Assembly (NCBI RefSeq): GCF_001444405.1
Contig: NZ_CP013187.1
Span: 2,170,001-2,234,000, forward strand
Reading direction: 5' to 3'
Source: Pseudoalteromonas phenolica
Lineage (GTDB): Bacteria; Pseudomonadota; Gammaproteobacteria; Enterobacterales; Alteromonadaceae
Length of the DNA: 64,000 nucleotides
Position numbers and translations under genes: made by a program. Shown here in pieces: positions 18,101 to 24,137 of the stretch; the first letter of the stretch is position 1; every line of letters begins with the position of its first letter. Below the pieces are notes generated by a model. That model ran no database searches and was not told the origin of the DNA. It saw nothing but the letters and a program-made list of their open reading frames with translations.

Positions 18101-21021
18101 TTCAACGTCAGTGTTAAATCATTACCTGCTGTATCTTTAAGCGTGCCGCTATTTGTGCTCAGCGCACCAACTGAAATACCGTCACTATCAACTAGACCAC
18201 TTTCAACTGTATATCTGAATGTCAGTGCACTGCTGCCACTGCCGCTGACATAGGTCGCATTTTTTGTACTACTGCCCACAGTAATAGCAATGCTTGGTGT
18301 GCCATTAGTGGTGTCGATCGTTACATTCTCACTGGTATTGACGGTGAACTCTAGGTTTTCTCCAGCAATATACGTGTCATTACTAGGCACACTCACGCTT
18401 GAAACGGTCGGTACCACACTGTCTACCAGTACGCTTGATGTGGCACCTACGCTATTCAGCGTCAGTGTTAAATCATTACCTGCTGCATCTTTAAGCGTGC
18501 CGCTATTTGTGCTCAACGCACCAACTGAAATACCGTCACTATCAACTAGACCACTTTCAACTGTATATCTGAACGTGAGTGCACTACTGCCACTGCCGCT
18601 GACATAGGTCGCATTTTTTGTACTACTGCCTACGGTAATGGCAATGCTTGGTGTGCCTCCAGTGGTATTGACCGTCACATTTTCACTAGTGTTGACCGTG
18701 AACTCAAGGTTTTCACCTGCAATATACGTGTCGTTACTTGGCACACTCACGCTTGACACTGTTGGTGCTACAGCATCAATGATGATAGCTTTATTTGCCC
18801 CCAATGAGTTAGTTGCTCCTGGCGTTGCTAGAGTTAATGTTGCGGCATTACCTGCGGCATCATTGATTGTGCCACTATTTAAAGATAAGGAGGTCGAGGA
18901 TTTATAATCTAAATCAGCACTTTCATCACCTGACTGCACGGTATAAGTAAAGCTGAGCGTATCAGTACCAGAGCCAGATACATAACTTGCTTCTCTATCG
19001 GTTACTCCAGTTTCTAATGATAAAGACGGCGTGCCAGTAACATTGACTGACTCAGAAAAAGCAACTGACAATGTTATGGTGTCACCTGCATTATATGAGC
19101 CATCAGCATTGCTTGAGGTCACATTGCTGATCGTTGGCAATGCACTATCAACCAAAATGTTGCTCGTTGCGCCAACACTATTTAGCGTTAATGTTAAGTC
19201 ATTTCCTACAGAATCCTTAAGTGTGCCGCTATTTGTGCTCAGCGCACCAACTGAAATACCATCGCTATCGACTAGACCGCTTTCAACTGTGTATCTGAAT
19301 GTCAGTGCACTACTGCCACTGCCGATGACATAGGTCGCATTTTTTGTACTACTGCCCACGGTAATGGCAATGCTTGGTGTGCCATTAGTGGTGTCGACCG
19401 TCACATTCTCACTGGTATTAACGGTGAACTCTAGGTTTTCTCCTGCAATATACGTGTCATTACTAGGCACACTCACGCTTGAAACGGTCGGTACCACACT
19501 GTCTACCAATACGCTTGATGTTGCGCCTACGCTATTCAACGTCAGTGTTAAATCATTACCTGCTGTATCTTTAAGCGTGCCGCTATTTGTGCTCAGCGCA
19601 CCAACTGAAATACCGTCACTATCAACTAGACCACTTTCAACTGTATATCTGAATGTCAGTGCACTGCTGCCACTGCCGCTGACATAGGTCGCATTTTTTG
19701 TACTACTGCCCACAGTAATAGCAATGCTTGGTGTGCCATTAGTGGTGTCGATCGTTACATTCTCACTGGTATTGACGGTGAACTCTAGGTTTTCTCCAGC
19801 AATATACGTGTCATTACTAGGCACACTCACGCTTGAAACGGTCGGTACCACACTGTCTACCAGTACGCTTGATGTGGCACCTACGCTATTCAGCGTCAGT
19901 GTTAAATCATTACCTGCTGCATCTTTAAGCGTGCCGCTATTTGTGCTCAACGCACCAACTGAAATACCGTCACTATCAACTAGACCACTTTCAACTGTAT
20001 ATCTGAATGTCAGTGCACTGCTGCCACTGCCGCTGACATAGGTCGCATTTTTTGTAGTACTGCCTGCGGTAATAGCAATGCTTGGAGTGCCATTAGTGGT
20101 GTCGACCGTCACATTCTCACTGGTATTAACGGTGAATTCTAAATTTTGCCCTTCTACATAAGTGGCGTTACTTGGTACTCCTACACTTGAGACTGTTGGT
20201 GCTGTCGTATCAACTCCGCTGCCATTTAGTGAGATTGTATAAGGATTCTCATCACTGTCGGTATTGCTTATTGTGATGGTACCTGATTTACCACCTGTAC
20301 TTGCTGGGCTAAATTGAACCTCAAAGGTGCAACTGCTGTTGTTCAAAGACTGATTTGAGGTACATGTGCCACCCGATTTTGTATACCCATTACCTGATGA
20401 CACAGTAATCGAGTTAATCGTTAAATCTGCCCCGTCCGTCTCTTCTATGGTAAAAGTTTTTGTTGAAGAAGAGCCAACTTCAATACTCCCAAAGTTAATA
20501 CTGCCATTATGATTTACATTACTTCCACTTTCCTTGACATTAATCTCAGGGTTACTTGAGCTTTGGCAGTTAGGAGCTGTGTAATATTTACCAGTTCCCC
20601 ATGTGGTTGGGGTACAAGAATTTTGATTAACACCATTTTCGCATTTCCCATAAACAAAACATGACCCTTGTGCAAACCGCTTATTGGTGCCCTTAGTTAG
20701 AATCGTCTCAGTTTTCTTAACAGACGTATTTGTCAGTAACCCCTGCTGTTCTAAGAATTTTAACGTGCTTTGCTTTGCGTTTTGTCTGGCTAGCTGGTTA
20801 AAGTCAACATCTAACTTCTGATCAGTTTTTAGTGGTATTTTTACTGTGACTGAGGAAGCTGCAATATTATTTGTTTTTTCTCCAGCTTTAGATGCCTTTG
20901 AACTCTGAGAGAAATTCTTTTGAATCGCATTGTCAACATTTGCATAAGTAGGTACGCCTACAATAACAGCAGGAATAACCGTTGCGAGTAGCGTTTTATT
21001 AACGGGTATATCAAAGAGCAT
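6175..21021 (-). CDS. Giant repeat surface protein with a GlyGly-CTERM-like segment and a C-terminal outer-membrane barrel
   Basis: A predicted exported adhesin-like protein of 4,948 residues. Residues 1-27 look like a signal peptide (cleavage after TYA). A choice-of-anchor-D-like domain (about 155-265) precedes fourteen Ig-like repeats of about 118 residues (about 271-1935). Next come further Ig-like domains, seven He_PIG/cadherin-like units (one near 2134, five at about 2724-3193, one near 3777) and two related blocks of tandem-95/cadherin-like domains (about 2228-2724 and 3193-3690). Later there are a HYR-like and a Calx-beta-like domain, a calcium-type DxDxDG run near 4335, a choice-of-anchor-U-like domain (about 4370-4530) and two cadherin-like units. 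At 4730-4750 there is SGSLGG, a hydrophobic stretch and RRRK, resembling a GlyGly-CTERM signal. Directly after it comes a second signal peptide ending AMA (4771) and an 8-strand-type OmpA/AcfA-like barrel (4772-4948) ending SYRF. The start overlaps the upstream gene by 11 bp and has GAGGA 8 bases upstream, so translation may be coupled. Domain names are by sequence pattern only. Confidence 0.9.
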   Translation of the reverse strand: MLFDIPVNKTLLATVIPAVIVGVPTYANVDNAIQKNFSQSSKASKAGEKTNNIAASSVTVKIPLKTDQKLDVDFNQLARQNAKQSTLKFLEQQGLLTNTSVKKTETILTKGTNKRFAQGSCFVYGKCENGVNQNSCTPTTWGTGKYYTAPNCQSSSNPEINVKESGSNVNHNGSINFGSIEVGSSSTKTFTIEETDGADLTINSITVSSGNGYTKSGGTCTSNQSLNNSSCTFEVQFSPASTGGKSGTITISNTDSDENPYTISLNGSGVDTTAPTVSSVGVPSNATYVEGQNLEFTVNTSENVTVDTTNGTPSIAITAGSTTKNATYVSGSGSSALTFRYTVESGLVDSDGISVGALSTNSGTLKDAAGNDLTLTLNSVGATSSVLVDSVVPTVSSVSVPSNDTYIAGENLEFTVNTSENVTIDTTNGTPSIAITVGSSTKNATYVSGSGSSALTFRYTVESGLVDSDGISVGALSTNSGTLKDTAGNDLTLTLNSVGATSSVLVDSVVPTVSSVSVPSNDTYIAGENLEFTVNTSENVTVDTTNGTPSIAITVGSSTKNATYVIGSGSSALTFRYTVESGLVDSDGISVGALSTNSGTLKDSVGNDLTLTLNSVGATSNILVDSALPTISNVTSSNADGSYNAGDTITLSVAFSESVNVTGTPSLSLETGVTDREASYVSGSGTDTLSFTYTVQSGDESADLDYKSSTSLSLNSGTINDAAGNAATLTLATPGATNSLGANKAIIIDAVAPTVSSVSVPSNDTYIAGENLEFTVNTSENVTVNTTGGTPSIAITVGSSTKNATYVSGSGSSALTFRYTVESGLVDSDGISVGALSTNSGTLKDAAGNDLTLTLNSVGATSSVLVDSVVPTVSSVSVPSNDTYIAGENLEFTVNTSENVTIDTTNGTPSIAITVGSSTKNATYVSGSGSSALTFRYTVESGLVDSDGISVGALSTNSGTLKDTAGNDLTLTLNSVGATSSVLVDSVVPTVSSVSVPSNDTYIAGENLEFTVNTSENVTVDTTNGTPSIAITVGSSTKNATYVIGSGSSALTFRYTVESGLVDSDGISVGALSTNSGTLKDSVGNDLTLTLNSVGATSNILVDSALPTISNVTSSNADGSYNAGDTITLSVAFSESVNVTGTPSLSLETGVTDREASYVSGSGTDTLSFTYTVQSGDESADLDYKSSTSLSLNSGTINDAAGNAATLTLATPGATNSLGANKAIIIDAVAPTVSSVSVPSNDTYIAGESLEFTVNTSENVTVNTTGGTPSIAITVGSSTKNATYVSGSGSSALTFRYTVESGLVDSDGISVGALSTNSGTLKDAAGNDLTLTLNSVGATSSVLVDSVVPTVSSVSVPSNDTYIAGENLEFTVNTSENVTVDTTNGTPSIAITVGSSTKNATYVSGSGSSALTFRYTIESGLVDSDGISVGALSTNSGTLKDAAGNDLTLTLNSVGATSSVLVDSVVPTVSSVSVPSNDTYIAGESLEFTVNTSENVTVDTTNGTPSIAITVGSTTKNATYVSGSGSSALTFRYTVESGLVDSDGISVGALSTNSGTLKDTAGNDLTLTLNSVGATSSVLVDSVVPTVSSVGVPSNATYVEGQNLEFTVNTSEIVTVDTTNGTPSIAITVGSSTKNATYVSGSGSSALTFRYTVESGLVDSDGISVGALSTNSGTLKDTAGNDLTLTLNSVGATSSVLVDSVVPTVSSVSVPSNDTYIAGENLEFTVNTSENVTIDTTNGTPSIAITVGSSTKNATYVSGSGSSALTFRYTVESGLVDSDGISVGALSTNSGTLKDAAGNDLTLTLNSVGATSSVLVDSVVPTVSSVSVPNNDTYIAGENLEFTVNTSENVTIDTTNGTPSIAITVGSSTKNATYVSGSGSSALTFRYTVESGLVDSDGISVGALSTNSGTLKDTAGNDLTLTLNSVGATSNVLVDSIVPSVSAFNTSSLTLKSGETSQITIVLSESSSDFTIQDIAATNGNLSDFSGSGSSYSATFTPSSDIEGSALLNVNAGAFTDAAGNSNSASNQLSITIDTKAPSGQSVSIDQSVINKSNESALSFSLSGLESSGSFTYSITDGVSTVSSQSSTNITASTASLDNLDVTNLNEGTLTLSVTVTDSAGNSAQAITDTVTKKYNVAPVLSGSPATSVNEDSEYNFTPTLTDSDSNDTHTFSITNKPSWASFDSQTGKLSGTPTDSDVGTTSNITISVSDGIDSANLTAFSIEVINTNDAPTGQDTSFTLDEGATLTKDFNNGLLTLASDDDTDSSDTLTISAVEQPQYGQLSLNTDGSFSYVHDGSENHSDSFTYQVVDSSNAKSATHTVTLTMTPVADAPTTVNDTQTTNEDVAITFDVLNNDSDPENDMVASSAAIATQPSKGSVSIANGVVTYTPNSNENGQDTFTYTVKDAALNTSAEATVSITITAVNDQPTVQNYSASIDEDNASDAIAVRAGSSDVEDGKPSGDIALASQPSKGSVAIDQDAGTLVYTPNANETGSDTFTYTITDSEGSTSEPATVSVTIGAVNDKPTVANDSVTTDEDANVNLSVLDNDSDVEDQGFNGANITLEDQGNGAGAYTKADVSILTDGRLQISPKQDENGSFSFTYTLTDSEGLTSDPATVTVTLAPVNDAPVAVANTAEVAEEGSFEVNVLGNDTDVDENDSFDASSVTVVQAPSSGQTQVTSAGAIVYTPNDNFAGEDTFTYTVSDAAGAVSNEATVTMTVTPVNDTPVISGSPATTVDEDSTYSFTPTSSDVDGDSLTFSIQNMPQWASFDTSTGTLSGTPSNDDVGTYQGVEISVTDGTETASLTSFAITVVNTNDAPTISGTPASSVDEDTTYSFTPVANDVDSEDTLTFSITNQPSWANFDSQTGTLSGTPENDHVGTTSDITISVNDGTETTALSQFSITVVNTNDAPVISGSPISSIDQDTQYSFVPTASDEDVGDTLTFSVTNLPSWASFSTSTGVISGTPGNSDVGVYQGIVISVSDGTEAVNLDAFNVTVVNVNDAPVIAGTPSTSVNEDSAYSFTPSASDIDGDSLTFSISNKPTWASFDTQTGTLSGTPVNADVGSSNDIVISVSDGAISVSLDAFSLSVINTNDAPVISGTPATSVNEDSLYSFTPSASDVDVGDVLTFSINNKPSWANFDTTTGVLSGTPTDANVGSQAQIVITVSDGMVSQSLNTFNLEVINTNDAPTVQDYTFNLDEGQLLTVTEILGLLSTANDDDLDSNDSLSVTAITQPQYGELTLNTDGSFSYQHDGGESTSDSFTFEVTDLQNASSGIHTVSLTINPVADAPITQDDTTTTNEDTAVQIDLLKNDTDAEGDINAASAVVVNEPTKGTVSIVNGIATYTPSSNVNGQDSFTYTVADTGLNVSEQATVVVTITPVNDAPEAANLTISTDEDTTSTALNIRAAATDVEEGVPTGSITLVTAPNVGSVVFDQDAGTAVYTPNSNEIGEDSFTYTIADNEGLVSSPATVSVNIGAINDRPVVGDDSVTTDEDVTVTLDILSNDSDVEDQGFNGANITLEDQGNGAGIYDKASVTALADGTLEVVPNQDQTGIFSFTYTLTDSEGLTSLPATVTVTLTPVNDAPVAVDNSVELQEEGAFEINVLGNDTDVDEGDSFDVSSVTVVSAPQNGQAEVTTEGTIIYTANTNYFGDDSFTYTVKDQAGAVSNEATVLLSVTPINDAPEVEAQTLALNEDETLLVTLSGTDIDADVLTYSIVSGVASGTLEQQTDTTWLYTPNANFNGSDSFSFMATDGTLDSNIATVTLTINAINDVPVISGSPDTTVVHNNSYTFTPQATDVDNDTLTFLISNQPAWAEFDSATGTLSGTPSREDEGLYSNIVISVSDGDAQAALDAFDIEVQFVNNQPVANDMTVLVNEDGTTSFTADTSDEDGDSVTISISRQPVSGSLVLQGNTFTYTPLSNFNGLDSFSYIANDGSLDSSAGEVNITVNAVNDLPLAVNDSFTFEAQTNNTYILDVLANDTDADEGDLLTIVGAKASVGAVSIVDNELSYQAEADTQGLIVIDYLIEDSQKARSKATAQLQINSAPANTLPVIIAPNDVTTNSTGLFTKVALGNATATDSSGNSIAVSLVDGTTLFAPGAHFVYWQATDSQGLQSIATQNVFVNPLISLEKNSDVAEDQNHTVNVFLNGPSPSYPVTVPYTVSGTADAADHDLVDGQILIESGTSAQISFNVFADSEVEGNENIIITLGDALNKGAKSSTTVTIVEENVAPTVTTQVVQGGEVRSLLTINDDVVTVTATAKDANPQDNVSLSWNAEDSGLINQSAEQNTFVFSTAELAEGIYQLTVTATDDAEPSLSSVSEIYLEVVAELQTLTQEDTDGDLIPDDQEGYVDSDGDGIPDFQDAITDCNVMQEQATESNQFLVEGEPGVCLRKGATVAQNSTGGVQLLVNELPSDENALNIGGLFDFIATGLPQAGDTYSIVIPQRRPIPLNAVYRKLRAGEWVDFSTGNGNLILSATGEPGYCPPPGSNEWTEGLSEGDWCVQLQIVDGGPNDDDGIANRAVVDPGGIAVPMSSNNLPVAQTDEITIRSGESITIDVLNNDSDADNDTLTITGASVDFGSVIIDDNKLVYTPPIDLIGLATIQYSISDGKGGTSNSTATVNLIVNNAPTAAVDFASTDDKASITIDVLANDIDKDGDELTLVSAIAQYGEAQVNLNGTLTYVPKVGFNGIDVIKYTLKDSKGALSQGEARVTVTAHQSVAIENKSSGSLGGLVVIMISVLLMRRRKALLPSFALITSSCLVSSGAMASDWGIEIGVGQAKADYSMTNIDGVTEVMVDDSSDSWSAGVYYQLNTDWTTTLRFIDLGQGRVTFKGESVTPKTVHKMVAEQSPNFAEGFALQTKYNFLTFDKARVSAFLGAYKWDYKVESVMNNQLIKSEKDGTDLYYGIGVSYALTDSLSIQLEYSHFNLEPESISDLQLGLSYRF
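6690..6830 (-). other. GlyGly-CTERM / signal-peptide junction inside the giant protein
   Basis: Residues 4730-4772 hold two hydrophobic segments separated by RRRK: first SGSLGG plus about 12 apolar residues (rhombosortase-type tail), then about 20 apolar residues ending SSGAMA before SDWG (signal-peptidase-I site). The reading frame is continuous through the junction. A GGAGG lies at 6818-6822 with an ATG 13 bases later (6804), so weak internal initiation of the barrel part is possible. Confidence 0.6.
9960..14340 (-). repeat. Ancient block duplication of five cadherin-like domains within the giant gene
   Basis: Two blocks of about 490 residues share the same order of five domains: TLDEG..., TTNEDVAI-type, DEDNAS-type, VTTDEDANV-type and EEGSFE(V/I)NVLGNDTDVDE-type. 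The first block is encoded by about 12850-14340 and the second by about 9960-11440. They are separated by five He_PIG-like units. Protein sequences have diverged, so this duplication is older than the Ig-repeat amplification. Confidence 0.65.
15226..20210 (-). repeat. Tandem array of fourteen Ig-like coding repeats (about 354 bp each)
   Basis: Twelve canonical units (P-T-V-S-S-V start, ending with SVGATS..LVDS) and two variant units of 124 residues (PTISNVTSSNADGSY start) are strung together. Canonical units are nearly identical at the DNA level: many differ by a few bases over 354 bp. The order is three canonical, variant, three canonical, variant, six canonical, counted from the protein N-terminus. 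Confidence 0.92.
17186..20053 (-). repeat. Recent 1,434-bp direct duplication within the Ig array
   Basis: Sequence at about 17186-18619 recurs with a constant offset of 1,434 bp at about 18620-20053. The unit equals three canonical repeats plus one 372-bp variant repeat. Segments I compared are identical or differ by single bases, including the rare CCGATGACATAGG variant found only once per copy. High similarity continues leftward past 17040. Confidence 0.85.
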
Positions 21022-22192
21022 GAGCTAATTCCTCAGAGAAATAAAATAAATGGCTAGCGATGGCTTGAGCGCTTTCAATTAAAGAAGGTGAGCCATATGG
21101 GATCACCGCAATGTCATAAATTTGAGTCACTTCACCATCAAAATGTAGGTGGGCTATCTGTTCACCGGTGGCCTTGTTTAAAATCCAAAGCCCACATATT
21201 GAATTTTCAGCTCCAATGCTTTTATCGATGGGCAACTGATAATCTGTTGCTGGTAACTGACGCTTTACATCGGATTTTCTAATTGCACTTGTACCAACTA
21301 TGAGTAAGTCATCTAGCACTTTGATGGCACGTGTAAAACCAGGTAGCGTGGCTATCACTTCATTATTTTTTGTTTGCAAATTATAACGGTTAACACTGCC
21401 GTAACCTGAATCGCAGAAATACACATAGCCATCATCATATTTTGGAGAATGGGGTAAGGTAAGCTTATCGAGTAGAATTTCATTACTCTTAGTATCTATT
21501 AAAGTACCAGTTGCACCATCTCGCCACGACTCTTTCGAATCACCTTTACCAAAAGTTGTGACAAAACGAGGGGCACCATCTTTCATTGCCATGCCATTTA
21601 AATGGCAACGATTTTCTGGGGCTATTTTACTGATAAATTCAGGTTTCCAGCGGGCTACGAAACCAAAGGTCGCATCAAGGGTTGATAGGCACGAAAACGA
21701 AGAATTAACAGCCCATAGACCTTGCTGCCCCCAAGCAATATCATGAATATTTATTACGCCTGTCGAAAGGCTAAACCTTTCGCAATACAATGCATCACTT
21801 CGCTTAATCGCCTGCGCTTGATCAATGACATCTTGCTGTAATGCTTCATCTATTTGTAATTTTTTAGGTAAACGCTCTGTTGAGTCCAAATAACCGTTGT
21901 CAATGCTATTTTTTGCAGGCTCATTAAGAATAAAATCATGTACGCCATTGTAACTAGAAAGTGTGATCCTTTGAGAGTCAGCATAGAGCCCCATAGGTTT
22001 ATTAACTGGCTTCACTTCGCAGTGCAATTGGCTATCTTTACCAGTAAGAAGAAAAACTGCGTTACTCTGATAGCTACTCACCAAAAGAGAAATATTGAGT
22101 GCAGACAAAATGCCCGCGAAATTGTCTGATGCTCTACTAGAGTAATCTAGATAAAATTCTTCATTCGGTAATTTATTTTCATTTACTGCCAT
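21011..22192 (-). CDS. TIGR03032 family (DUF4915-like) protein
   Basis: A 393-residue protein resembling the TIGR03032 family, which has no established biochemical role. No signal peptide is visible. Landmarks are VNKPMGLYAD (about 85-95), NIHDIAWGQQGLWAVNSSFSCLSTLD (about 145-172), the phrase CHLNGMAMKDGAPRFVT and SPKYDDGYVYFCDSGYGSVNRYN. The pattern of repeated beta-strand motifs suggests a propeller-like fold. The stop codon overlaps the start of the giant gene (ATGCTCTTTGA) and the gene begins 31 bp after the S8 peptidase gene, so it is the middle cistron of a three-gene operon. A role in production or modification of the giant protein is inference from coupling only. Confidence 0.8.
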   Translation of the reverse strand: MAVNENKLPNEEFYLDYSSRASDNFAGILSALNISLLVSSYQSNAVFLLTGKDSQLHCEVKPVNKPMGLYADSQRITLSSYNGVHDFILNEPAKNSIDNGYLDSTERLPKKLQIDEALQQDVIDQAQAIKRSDALYCERFSLSTGVINIHDIAWGQQGLWAVNSSFSCLSTLDATFGFVARWKPEFISKIAPENRCHLNGMAMKDGAPRFVTTFGKGDSKESWRDGATGTLIDTKSNEILLDKLTLPHSPKYDDGYVYFCDSGYGSVNRYNLQTKNNEVIATLPGFTRAIKVLDDLLIVGTSAIRKSDVKRQLPATDYQLPIDKSIGAENSICGLWILNKATGEQIAHLHFDGEVTQIYDIAVIPYGSPSLIESAQAIASHLFYFSEELAHAL

Positions 22193-22223
22193 TAAAAATA
22201 AGTCCTTATATTGAGCGCTCTAA

Positions 22224-23396
22224 TTAGTTTATGTGATTTTTAAAAAGTTTCTGGTGCAATTCAGATTTTTGCAAACCGCATTGCAGGTTTCTTGCTAATA
22301 GGCCTGTGAAGAATGCAGCTGAGGCTGAAGTGCTAGATGCTGTAACATAGCCTCTTTCATGAATAGACATATGCTTAGAGGGTACAAATGCGTCTACACA
22401 GGGGCCGTAGTTACTGAAATCACTTAAGTTCTTTTCACTGTTTATCGACCCTATTGTCAGTACGTCAGGTATAAGACTTAGCTTATTTACCAAACACGCA
22501 TCTTTAGATCCATTACCTGCCGCTGTTACAATAAAGGCTGGATTTTCTTGAGCTTGCCAATCTTGTATAAAAGACACGAGTAAGTCGCTTTTAAACTCCA
22601 TTAGCCAGCTACAATTTACAATGTCTGCAGACATCATTCTGGCCACTGAAAAGCCTAAGAGCATAGAAGAAAGTTTACTGCTAGCTTGTTCGATAGCGAT
22701 AATTTCACTTGCAGGCGCAATACCTTCTTCGCCAGTTGAAAAATTTTTAGCAAGGATCACCCCCGCCATTGCCGTGCCATGCCCTAAACGTTTATTTGGA
22801 GTACCACCAATTTCAATCAAGTTATCAGCATCATAATGCAGTAAAACTTTTGTATCTCTAAAAGCCTCATGTCTAAAGTCAAAACCATTATCAATGAGAG
22901 CGACTCTTACGGAACGAAGCGGCTCTGGGCATTGACTAGGAATTGACAGTTCGAGCATTGGTAAAGCATCATTTTGTGGGTTTGAGACTGGCTTGGTAGC
23001 TTGATCGAGTTGCTTCTTTATATAATGGTCTGGTTGGACTTGCTCAATTCCATCAACCGCTTCTAATTGACCAATCATTTCTTGTAAATTATCAGAAGAT
23101 GTCTTGATTAACACAACCTCTTTATTACTCATAGCTGCTATTGTATTAAATGAATCAACACCAAAAATTTGGGTAAGCTGCGCCTTTGCTGAAGGCGTAA
23201 CAAGAGCAAGCAAGTCACCAGTTAAAATGAAGTTGAGCCCTATATTACTTGCATAAAGACCTGGTTGGCTTCTTATTGCATATAGTCGGACTTCACTATT
23301 AGAATTAGTAAAGGTTATAGTTTGAGCCTTTGGAATTTCGACTAATTGACATGCTGTCAAAAAGAAGACTAAAAAACAGCAAATAAATAAACGCAT
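22224..23396 (-). CDS. S8 (subtilisin-like) peptidase lipoprotein
   Basis: A 390-residue predicted lipoprotein serine protease. Residues 1-16 form a signal peptide with lipobox LTAC, so Cys16 would carry lipid. A pro-domain-like region (about 35-140) includes SGVEQVQPDH-type sequence (here DGIEQVQPDHYI). Catalytic motifs follow the subtilase order: Asp in VALIDNGFD, His in GHGTAMAGVI, the oxyanion Asn in AAGNGS and Ser in SSTSASAAFFTGL. The Ser motif deviates from the common GTSMA form but keeps the TS pair. As first cistron of the operon with the TIGR03032-type and giant genes, it may mature or shed the giant surface protein; that is inference. Confidence 0.88.
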   Translation of the reverse strand: MRLFICCFLVFFLTACQLVEIPKAQTITFTNSNSEVRLYAIRSQPGLYASNIGLNFILTGDLLALVTPSAKAQLTQIFGVDSFNTIAAMSNKEVVLIKTSSDNLQEMIGQLEAVDGIEQVQPDHYIKKQLDQATKPVSNPQNDALPMLELSIPSQCPEPLRSVRVALIDNGFDFRHEAFRDTKVLLHYDADNLIEIGGTPNKRLGHGTAMAGVILAKNFSTGEEGIAPASEIIAIEQASSKLSSMLLGFSVARMMSADIVNCSWLMEFKSDLLVSFIQDWQAQENPAFIVTAAGNGSKDACLVNKLSLIPDVLTIGSINSEKNLSDFSNYGPCVDAFVPSKHMSIHERGYVTASSTSASAAFFTGLLARNLQCGLQKSELHQKLFKNHIN

Positions 23397-23490
23397 AAAC
23401 TGGCTAAATATAATCCTTTATAAATAATTTAACTTACTTAAATAATATTACATTAAAAATAATGTTCTAGAACGACTCATATCAATTAAA

Positions 23491-23518
23491 TATAAAAAGC
23501 TCCTATAAACATAGGAGC
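23491..23518 (-). terminator. Rho-independent terminator after the collar-protein operon
   Basis: On the minus strand GCTCCTAT / ATAGGAGC form an 8-bp stem with a GTTT loop, followed by TTTTTATA. It lies 8 bp past the stop of the last collar gene and separates that operon from the protease operon. Confidence 0.8.
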
Positions 23519-23525
23519 CTGTAAA

Positions 23526-24098
23526 TTAATTTCGAGATGGGTACATACCAGACAACGCAATACAAAAGTTAAGTGTCAAGTATGGTTGTGTATTATTATG
23601 AGGCATACTTGAACCTGTACTCGAAATAGCATGTTCACTCATTGAAAAATTTGCTGGTGTCGAAGGGGTTGAGCTAAACGTATTTTGCCTACTTATTGTC
23701 CCATCACCATCTGAGTCACTCTTGTAAAGGCCGCCAAGCGTTTGCGAAGATCCCTCAGCAGAGTCACCAGGTGCAGAAACGTATACTTGACCATGACTGT
23801 GACTAGGTAGTTGGTCAACTGTTAATGACACTTCACTCGAGCCATCTCTCTCTCCAATGTAGTGATAACTTAACCCTGGGCCACTCGCTTGACCTCCCCC
23901 TACATGAAGTGGTGCTCGGCCTGATAGGTTTGGAACCGCAAAAGTATTTCTTCCGTCTCCACCATGATAATTTGAAAGAATACTATAGAGCGCCTGATAT
24001 TGGTAAATCTGTAATAATGCTCCGGTACAACGCGCCCATTCTCTCGGTGCAAAATAAAACCCAAAGCCTTGAATTTGTCCTATGAAAGGATTCGCCAT
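23526..24098 (-). CDS. Phage tail-collar domain protein (MdpB-like), copy 3
   Basis: A 190-residue single-domain tail-collar (PF07484-type) protein. The N-terminus MANPFIGQIQGFGFYFAPREWARC gives the family's opening, with Cys where the usual form is W..C(D/N)G. The core has YHGGDGRNTFAVPNLSGRAPLH and the collar motif SLTVDQLPSHSH; the C-terminus is NTQPYLTLNFCIALSGMYPSRN. Such domains trimerise into fibres in phage tails, and bacterial MdpB-type homologues are known without phage context. No signal peptide is seen. It is the last gene of a four-gene operon. Among the three paralogues it has the most unusual N-terminal core (RCTGALLQIYQYQALYS). Confidence 0.87.
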   Translation of the reverse strand: MANPFIGQIQGFGFYFAPREWARCTGALLQIYQYQALYSILSNYHGGDGRNTFAVPNLSGRAPLHVGGGQASGPGLSYHYIGERDGSSEVSLTVDQLPSHSHGQVYVSAPGDSAEGSSQTLGGLYKSDSDGDGTISRQNTFSSTPSTPANFSMSEHAISSTGSSMPHNNTQPYLTLNFCIALSGMYPSRN

Positions 24099-24137
24099 AA
24101 TCTTTTCCTTAATAAGGGTTGAATATTAATTAATTGA

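Noticed and set aside
15440..20041. Series of plus-strand reading frames of about 105 codons, repeated every 354 bp
   Set aside because: They are the antisense of the Ig-repeat array; the period and lack of stops come from the minus-strand repeats, and none has a ribosome site.
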